A stretch of 64,000 nucleotides of DNA from assembly GCF_027943255.1 (NCBI RefSeq), contig NC_072893.1, positions 82,839,784 to 82,903,783 on the forward strand, written 5' to 3'. Position numbers and translations under genes: made by a program. The DNA is from Anastrepha obliqua (lineage: Eukaryota > Arthropoda > Insecta > Diptera > Tephritidae). Of this stretch, positions 57,291 to 64,000 are shown piece after piece; position 1 is the first letter of the stretch, and each line of letters starts with the position of its first letter. The notes below the pieces were generated by a model. The model was not told where the DNA came from. It searched no databases and saw only the letters and a list, made by a program, of their open reading frames with translations.

Positions 57291-57494
57291 ATTTTAAATA
57301 TTATTTTTACTGCCGCTTCTAAGGATAGGCGTAGTGAATGTTAATTTCCAGTCTTCAATGACACGATAAATACTTCTGTTGCGTTCAAAATACATTTTTT
57401 TTAGTTGATTTAGGTGATGCGTCTGTTGGACACTATGGCTGAGGTACGTTGAAAAAGCATACTGGATAGTTATATATATATATGTATTATATAT

Positions 57495-57758
57495 AATTGG
57501 CGCGTACACCCTTTTTGTGTGTTTGGCCGATCTCCTCCTCCTATTTGTGGTGTGCGCGTCTTGATGTTATTCCACAAATGGAGGGAACTACAGTTTTAAG
57601 CCGACTCCGAACGGCTGATATTTTTATGAGGAGCTTTTTCATGGCAGAAATACACTCGGAGGTTTGCCATTGCCTGCTGAGGGGCGACCGCTATTAGAAA
57701 AATGTTTTTCTTAATTTTGGTGTTTCGCTGAGACTCGAACCGACGTTCTCCCTGTATA
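57495..57758 (-). mobile_element. tRNA-headed SINE, copy 4 (head truncated)
   Basis: Reverse strand. Has the 3' end GGGTGTACGCGCCAATTATA, body TGTGGAATAACATCAAGACG and CCTCCGAGTGTATTTCTGCC, and the B box (GGTTCGAGTCTC). The A-box part is absent. Inserted in a TA microsatellite, like copy 3. Confidence 0.88.
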
Positions 57759-57769
57759 GTTAAGGGTTA

Positions 57770-57836
57770 AATAAAGTTTTACTCGGATGTGCGCGGGTAT
57801 ATAAAATTTGGTCCGTTTGGACCGAATTTAGCACTT
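57770..57836 (+). repeat. Shared terminal-like motif, copy 2
   Basis: GTGCGCGGGTATATAAAATT, TGGTCCG and ACCGAATTTAGCACTTTG; counterpart of 52,495-52,552. Probably the end of an unidentified mobile element. Confidence 0.6.
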
Positions 57837-57839
57837 TGT

Positions 57840-59650
57840 AACTGGTTCCACATGTAATTATAAAATACTGCATAAAGAAGATTTATAAAAAGTACTTCTA
57901 TGCTCTTATTACATTGTATTACATCCATTTCCATGCATTCACGCTTATCACGGCAGCATACTCAGTCTATCCATTTTCGTTTGGCATTGGATGCGCCGCC
58001 ACTGAAGTGGCTGATTACCACCTACCGCCAACCTAAGCTTTTTTGTGTTGTTTTGTCTTTAGTTTGTTGGCACTATTGGCTCACGTGTTGCACGAAAGTG
58101 TCGGTGGTTTTTCTCAAATTCACACATTGTTAGCAGCAATCGTGTGGTGTAGCATCGACAATAACAAAATAGCACTTACAATAAATGGAATTAAAGGTGT
58201 GAAAGAGGTGTTTGGAATTTGTGGCGCTTCTTCTTCTACTTAAGTATTGCTCTGCTACACAGTGAGTAGCGTTCGCGTGCACATACAGGCGACGGCCATC
58301 GCCAACGATTTAAAGTATTTTTTCTAATTTCTCTAATAAGAGGCGCGCAGGCGCAGGCATTCAACTCACAAGCTCACCAATCCAGCTTCGGCGCGCGGCA
58401 TTTTCTTGGCTGAGCGTGCATTATCGGCATTTGCTGATCAGTTGCAGTACAAGCGAACTGCAACAATTGCCTGCTGCTGCTGACGTTTGCGACATGATTT
58501 GGGCTGGAAAATGTTGCACACGCTCCACGCCAGCCAAACACCGGCAGATACAGCGGCGCAAAGGCGATTGCAAAAGCGACATTGTTGTAATGGCATATGT
58601 TGACAATGCCACAAAACACTTTGTGCTGCAAAAAAGTAGACGATAACAACTTCGAAAAAAAAAAACCACAAAAAAAGAACAACAAAAACTATTTACATTC
58701 TTAGTTTGAGGGTTTACACTTACAATTCGTACATCGTCGGCCCTGCAAACAGACAAACATATGTACATACAAACATATGAGCTATGCTGTACGCGGTCTA
58801 AAGCAATGATCTTGCTGCATGATGTTGCACGTTGCCGCCGTGCATGCCGCAGATACCAAAACAAACCGTGCGACGTGCAAGAAAAGCACTTCAACATACT
58901 CATATATGTACATACATACACACACCCTTACTATTGTGGGTATAAGCATGTATTTATATGTACATATGTAGATGGAGCTAAATGTGTTGCAGCAACACAA
59001 AAGTGGGCGCCCAAGGTGAAATTGCATGGCGCAAAGAACGGCGTTGCAAGTTTGTTTGCTGTTTGTGTGGCACAGTGGTGCTGCAGTGATATGGTGGGGC
59101 GCGGTGCAGCAAACACGTGTACCACTTTAAAGTCGTGCGAATGCAATCTATTCGAGATCATGTATTAATTGCACGACTTTATTGCTGCGACGGTGGCTCA
59201 AACGCCCCTGCATGCCTGAATAACTTTGCGTCCACCTTCTGCCCGCTGCCCACTGCTCATTCGCCGCTCTTCTATAGGCAAAGAGCGCTCACTTGCGCGA
59301 TTGTTATGCGACATTTGTCGGTACGTCGATCTGTATTGCATTTTAAGTTCGTTGTTTGCAGCGTTTGGCTATTGAGTACTGTTTTTGTTTTTGTTTTCAC
59401 CTTTATTTTGGTTCCCTTACAGAGTAGCAAATATGTCAGGTGCATAGTTCAGGCGATTTTGGTCGCGTTCAAACGTGCAAATCGCCTTTGAAAAAGTTTA
59501 TATTCTTAGTCACATTTGAGTGCTCTCCGGAGTGCACAATAATTATGTTCAGGATGCAACTTGCATGGATAATTTTGTTGAAAAGTGTGGCAGAGGACCG
59601 CAGCTGCTATATCGCTTTCTAATTTTGTTTCGTTATCAAGTGTCAAAAAG
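57840..59650. other. No gene recognised; moderately GC-richer DNA
   Basis: 58,250-59,300 is less AT-rich than its surroundings and has many overlapping short frames on both strands, but no conserved protein words. (TACA)n words at 58,760-58,785 and 58,905-58,925. Might be a host regulatory or UTR segment. Confidence 0.4.
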
Positions 59651-59651
59651 T

Positions 59652-59845
59652 CATTTGGCAAACCTCCGAGTGTATTTCTGCCATGAAAAAGCTCCTCACA
59701 AAAATATTTGCCGTTCGGAGTCGGCTTGAAACTGTAGGTCCCTCCATTTGTGGAACAACATCAAGACGCACACCACATATAGGAAGAGGAGCTCGGCCAA
59801 ACACCCGAAAAGGGTGTACGCGCCAATTATATATATATAAGAGAA
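59652..59845 (+). mobile_element. tRNA-headed SINE, copy 5 (5'-truncated)
   Basis: Starts in the body (GGCAAACCTCCGAGTGTATT) and runs to GGGTGTACGCGCCAATTATA and (TA)n. No head. Lies about 30 bp upstream of a LINE fragment in the same orientation. Confidence 0.88.
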
Positions 59846-59874
59846 TATCCTATAAAATATACCGCACCTAATGT

Positions 59875-60620
59875 AGAACTGGTTATCCAAGCTCCGTCAG
59901 AATGGGGAAGGTTCCAAAGAAGACTACTCTCTATCATGCGATTTATTTAGCCTGACATTGGAGAAGATAGTGCGAGCTGCAGAATTGCACAGAGCGGCGC
60001 AATTTTTGCCTGAAATTACTGGAGTATGTTGGTAAGTATAAATTTGGAAAAGTAAAGAAATTTGTCTACTTGTACATCAGCATCAAAAACGATAAAAACG
60101 TTAGCTTTGAAGTCCAACAGATCATCTCCCCCTTGCCACCCAGTACTCCTTTGGACTCCAAGTGTAGTGCAATGGACTTAATTAATTAATGTCTGAGTGC
60201 TGCACTTCCTAGTTGTCCCGGCAAAAAAAAAAAAAAAAAAAAAGAAACTTCTTTGGACTAAGTAGGCAATCTCTCATCATGCTCGTACTATTACATGGCA
60301 CAAAAGCATGGACGTTCGAGAATAAGGTTATGCGGCTGATTTATGGATCTTTATGCGTTGACCATGACGAATATCACTGATGATGGAGCGATGAGTTGTA
60401 TGAACTGTGTATTAACATGAACCTAGTGCAGCGAGTTAAAATTCATTGCTAGGTCCTGTCGCAAAAATGGACACAAAAGCTGCGTCTCTTAAAGTATTCC
60501 ATGCGATGCTCGAGGGTAATAGCAGAGCAAGCGGAAGACCACCACTGCGTTGCTAAGATCAAGTGGAGAAGGATCAGACTTTTCATTGCCTTCAGCGCTA
60601 ATAAAGAAGAAAGGGAAGTA
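59875..60620 (+). pseudogene. LINE reverse transcriptase fragment (GDSLSCDLF-type)
   Basis: Forward: YSLSCDLFSLTLEKIVRAAE (expected GDSLSCDLF), LHRAAQFLPE, then decayed KKFVYLYISIKNDKNVSFEV, LIMLVLLHGTKAWTFENKV, MRLIYGSLCVDHDEYH, WSDELYELCINMNLVQRVKI, WTQKLRLLKYSMRCSRV. The FADD box is lost in a deletion near 59,990. An A-run at 60,224-60,243 interrupts the frame. Confidence 0.8.
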
Positions 60621-60639
60621 TCCCGACCTAGCTACGGGA

Positions 60640-62645
60640 TACATCAGCAGAAGGCACACCGCCAACCCATGGAGAACATCGATTATTTTTCTACTTTAGT
60701 GAGCCGATTATCGGCTATGAGATATTGCTCCGCACGACAACCTGAGAGTAAACAAATTTGCGTTTATTTTGATATATTGGTCTTTTGGTCTTGGTCAACA
60801 TTTTTTTTATCAGAAAAAATAAACCATAACATCTTAGGCCCTTCAGGGCTTTATAATAAACTGAAGAAATAAACTTTTTTCTGCGCATAACGTTGGATTT
60901 ATACCAGAGACCTGCATGGACAACTCGACGGATAAGACCATCAGAAACCATAAGCAGCTTTGCAAGGGCTGTCATTGCTTTTCAAGTATCCTGCTTAATG
61001 ATCGCTAGCATTTATTGAATAAATTTTGCAGATCGGGCAGAGTCAGAATGTAACTAGTGTTTTTCGCTTTTTGAAACAGATTCTGAATCACCTTCTGATG
61101 CTTCCGATTCACGGTGAAACTCATAAACAAAGGTTGTACTTAGGAAAATTGGAGATTTCTAAATCGGTGTGATTTGCGATATAGCGATGATAACTCTTGC
61201 CTCTTCATTTCTTGAATTAAGTGTATTATACGAGTACTCGTATACCCAAGTTTATGCTTTACTAGTTACTTTAGTTTGTTGTAAACAAATTTTAGTTTTA
61301 GTCCACAATTAGGTCTTGTCTCTTCAACAGGGTCACACAATATGAGTACAAATAATATTTACTTATGTTTATATGGATAAGTACATATATATGTCTGTGC
61401 ACATGAAAATACCTAGAGGAAGACTTGGAAAATTCACAAATAAGAGAGGTGAAATGTTGTGTCTGATACTCAAATCAGGTATCATATGTTATGTATGCAT
61501 ATGCGTTTTTATGTATACCCGAACTCACTCATTTAGTAATAGGTTTGCGATTGACGGCAGAACTAAGTGCCATTGTATTTCATTGTATTCGCTCTGGAAT
61601 TATAATTCTAGGTCAAGTGCTTTCTGATTTCTGCTGTCAGTAATGGTAAGTATTGGCGTTTGAGGTGTATTGACTTAGTTCGCCCACTTTAAAGCCCCAT
61701 TTCTATCAAACCCAAACAAGGAGACTTCAGTTGCAGTTTATTCTCAATTTCTAACCCAGATATTTCTATATGCAGGCATTTGTATGCATGCTTGTAAATC
61801 TTTAACCGACTTTATGTATATAAATATGTTTATGTAAGTCCAAGTTGATTTTAATATTTGTCATATTTCCTCGTAACTTTGTTAATGGCCCTCAAAATTT
61901 CTTTATTTTCTCTCCACCACTGTATGGCTACTCCCTTTCGTAAGTGTCGATGCATAGTGTTTGTAGCAAAGTGTTGGCATGTAATTTCTTCTTTATTGCA
62001 TGGGTGTGTGTTATTGACAAAAAAATTGTGTTGGCTTGTTCTTATGGCCAGCAATTGCGGCATTATCGCAGTTTCATGGCAACGGTATGGCGACCCTCCT
62101 TCGCACCACTGTGCCGCCTCCCATCACCCACCATTCATTCGATAATGTCAGCAATAGTGATTCGACTGGCTACATTGGTGGTTTAAACGCTCCTGTGATG
62201 ATGGCAACGCCATTACGAAGCTCTCTCACACTTTTTCACTAATAGTTGTGTGTGTTTTTGTGCAACTAAGCAATTTCCATTGAACAAAGTTTGCCACAAA
62301 TTTGAGGTTTGTATGGCAAAAGCAGGTCAATTACTTTGCTTTACTAATCTGGCGGCAACTATTTGGCGTCGGTGCGGGTGGGGGTTAATTGAAAGCTTTT
62401 GCAGTAAACCATTATTGGAAAAAACATGGAAAAAACCAGTGCTGGTAATAAATTCGTAAAACTTTGTTTTTATCACAAAGCAATTAGCTAAACTGTAGTA
62501 TTACCTAATAAAATTCTATTGGAATTAGTGAATTTCATATTTAAAGATGATAAACCAAGTCATAGAAAAAGTTTCCTCTTGAGCACTTATAATAGTTATT
62601 GACAAAGTAATATGTAGATTCCAGCTATATACGAGATTTGTTCAC
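60640..62645. other. No gene recognised
   Basis: No conserved frames; ordinary AT-rich DNA with a few (TATG) words at 61,360-61,400. Confidence 0.45.
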
Positions 62646-62647
62646 AA

Positions 62648-63421
62648 AATAAGGTGAATTTTCGAATTTCGCTGGCTACGTACATTCGACTTTCGATTAT
62701 TATTTTTTTATGTTTGTACACTCGTCTCGAAGATATGATCACGGTTTTAGCCATATTGCACGTTTAGTATGTTTGTGAGAGGCATAAATAAGGAAATCTG
62801 GATCATCCTTGACGTCATTCAACAATTTCTGAGCGGTGCTCATACGACGTTGTTTTTGGTATAAATTCAGTAATTTGGAACGAATTTCGCTGCCACACAC
62901 TTCAAGCCCAAAATTTCCGAAAAGATTGCATGGCATGAGCCAACCAAATTGTCGATATCCTCACCAACTTATCTAATTGTGATTCGACGATTCTCCATAA
63001 CAATTTTCTTCACTTTCTCAACATTTTCATTGCTTGCTGATGTACTTGGGCGTCCAGTGTGAGCGTCGTCATTCATATCTTCTCGACCTTGGCCTTCTGT
63101 GACAAGCTTATACCTCTTGTAAATATGTGTTTGACTCAGCATACTCTCCTTGTATGCCACTGTCAACATTTCAAGTGTTTTTGTGCACTTAATTCTATTT
63201 TTTACACAAAATTTGATGCAACTTCTTTGATCAATTTTTTTCGATAGCAGAAAATCGCCGAACTCTCAAAACACTTATCTTATTATGCCTCTCACAAATT
63301 GAACATGCTATATTGCTAAAACGGTGAACATGTATTTCGAGATGTGTGTACCAATATCAAAAAAATAATATTTGAAAGTCGAATGTACGTAGCGCGCGAA
63401 AATTGAAAATTCACCTTATTT
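62648..63421 (-). mobile_element. Mariner with about 145-bp inverted termini, internally deleted
   Basis: Both ends start AATAAGGTGAATTTTC and carry CTACGTACATTCGACTTTC; similarity continues inward through CTCGAAATA-ATG-TCACCGT, TAGC-ATAT and TTTGTGAGAGGCATAA, to about 62,795 and 63,280. Between them on the reverse strand: SCIKFCVKNKIKCTKTLEML, YKESMLSQTHIYKRYKLVTE, GREDMNDDAHTGRPSTSASN, VKKIVMENRRITIR, stop, GSCHAIFSENFGLEVCGSEI, KQRRMSTAQKLLNDVKDDPD. The entire catalytic core is deleted. Same lineage as the remnant at 240-1009, which keeps the part missing here. Confidence 0.9.
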
Positions 63422-63424
63422 TTT

Positions 63425-63912
63425 TAACAAACCCCGATAACTCTCATACTCTTGGAAAACAGGACTGTTTGTGGTAGAACAGCATTTTCCGAAGAAGTGC
63501 ATCCGAAGCTGTAAAATATTTTTTTTATTTCTTTATGCTTACATAAGTTTCCCCTACCGCTACAATGTTCAATACGAGTATTGTATTGTTGGAGATAGGG
63601 AAGTAAATGTGTTATCTCCTTCTAGCCTCAAGCCACTTTTTCTTTCAGAGCTCCAACACACACTAAACTAATATAGTTGCTTTTCGCCTTGGAAAACCGT
63701 GAGAAGGAACAGTGGAAGTTCCAGCGAATGTAGAAGATGGTCTAAAACTGGATAGGAAAAACTTAGCAAAGATTGTACTACCATCTCATATATTGTCTTG
63801 TTACTTGATAATATTTCTTCGATAGAAATAATCATATGCATTCGAGAGAGACATCATTATAAACAGATGGCAGCCGGAGGTATTGGGCGCGTTCTCAATT
63901 ATTTCATATCTC
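63425..63912. other. No gene recognised
   Basis: No conserved frames. This is the 5' flank of the SINE at the window edge. Confidence 0.5.
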
Positions 63913-64000
63913 GGCCGCCATAGCCGAATGGGTTGGTGCACGACTACCATTCGGAATTATGTAGGTTCGAATCTCGGTGAAACACCAAAATGAAGAAAAA
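63913..64000 (+). mobile_element. tRNA-headed SINE, copy 6 (head, cut by window end)
   Basis: Best-preserved head: GGCCGCCATAGCCGAATGGG. A box TAGCCGAATGGG at 63,921-63,932 and B box GGTTCGAATCTC at 63,964-63,975. Their starts are 43 bp apart, as in a tRNA. GGTGAAACACCAAAATGAAG follows, matching the other copies; the body lies beyond the window. Confidence 0.9.

Noticed and set aside
57785..57800. TATA-box promoter (GGGTATATAAA)
   Set aside because: Part of a motif shared with 52,500 and next to no gene; better explained as a repeat end.
58421..58921. 166-codon reverse-strand ORF
   Set aside because: No domain, Cys-rich low-complexity residues from repeated CA/TG words, overlaps equally long frames on the other strand.
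63913..63986. A tRNA gene at the right edge
   Set aside because: A and B boxes are present, but the acceptor ends do not pair and five other copies show the sequence to be a SINE head.

Overview
This window is eukaryotic, repeat-dominated intergenic or heterochromatin-like DNA from a dipteran insect. It is AT-rich, full of (CATA)n/(TA)n microsatellites, and holds no recognisable single-copy host gene. The transposon set points to a higher fly, most likely a tephritid fruit fly: D,D41D mariners with the spacing described for rosa-type elements of tephritids, several D,D34D mariner subfamilies, a jockey-clade non-LTR retrotransposon, and R1-like and RNase H-bearing (I-like) non-LTR fragments. 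That species call is inference. No bacterial operons, CRISPR arrays, rRNA genes or standalone tRNA genes were seen.

Layout. 1-1.0 kb: mariner remnant. 2.5-7.3 kb: nearly intact jockey-type element; ORF1 carries one in-frame TGA and ORF2 (endonuclease plus reverse transcriptase) is fully open. 7.3-7.9 kb: reverse-strand Tc1/mariner remnant. 10.3-12.9 kb: reverse-strand LINE pieces, including a chimeric junction at 11,881. 15.2-17.6 kb: LINE tail, first copy of a tRNA-headed SINE, an endonuclease-like fragment and a duplicated terminal repeat. 17.9-21.7 kb: D41D mariner fragment, a degenerate satellite-like array, a 244-bp mariner miniature element and a 750-bp TTAA-flanked MITE. 23.3-27.0 kb: four mariner/Tc1 copies. 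28.5-36.2 kb: LINE 3' ends (one with a 14-bp target duplication and a (TAACC)n tail), a second SINE and a D41D N-terminus. 36.7-40.6 kb: complete deleted mariner, SINE with a 21-bp target duplication, deleted D41D mariner, another D41D fragment. 42.4-46.1 kb: miniature mariner with an open DNA-binding-domain ORF, then two LINE fragments. 49.2-52.5 kb: hexamer repeats flanking a 923-bp foldback element and an R1-type LINE fragment. 54.4-57.3 kb: Tc1-like element, mariner and reverse-strand LINE. 57.5-64 kb: three more SINE copies, a LINE RT fragment and a mariner with about 145-bp inverted termini.

Functional picture. Little here is likely to make working protein. The exceptions are the jockey ORF2 and perhaps the 130-residue mariner DNA-binding ORF at 42,542. 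The most informative items are structural: a SINE family with A and B boxes in six copies, a near-perfect palindrome with roughly 360-bp arms, non-LTR elements ending in telomere-like pentamers, and a diverged tandem satellite. Long stretches with no recognisable content are listed as such.
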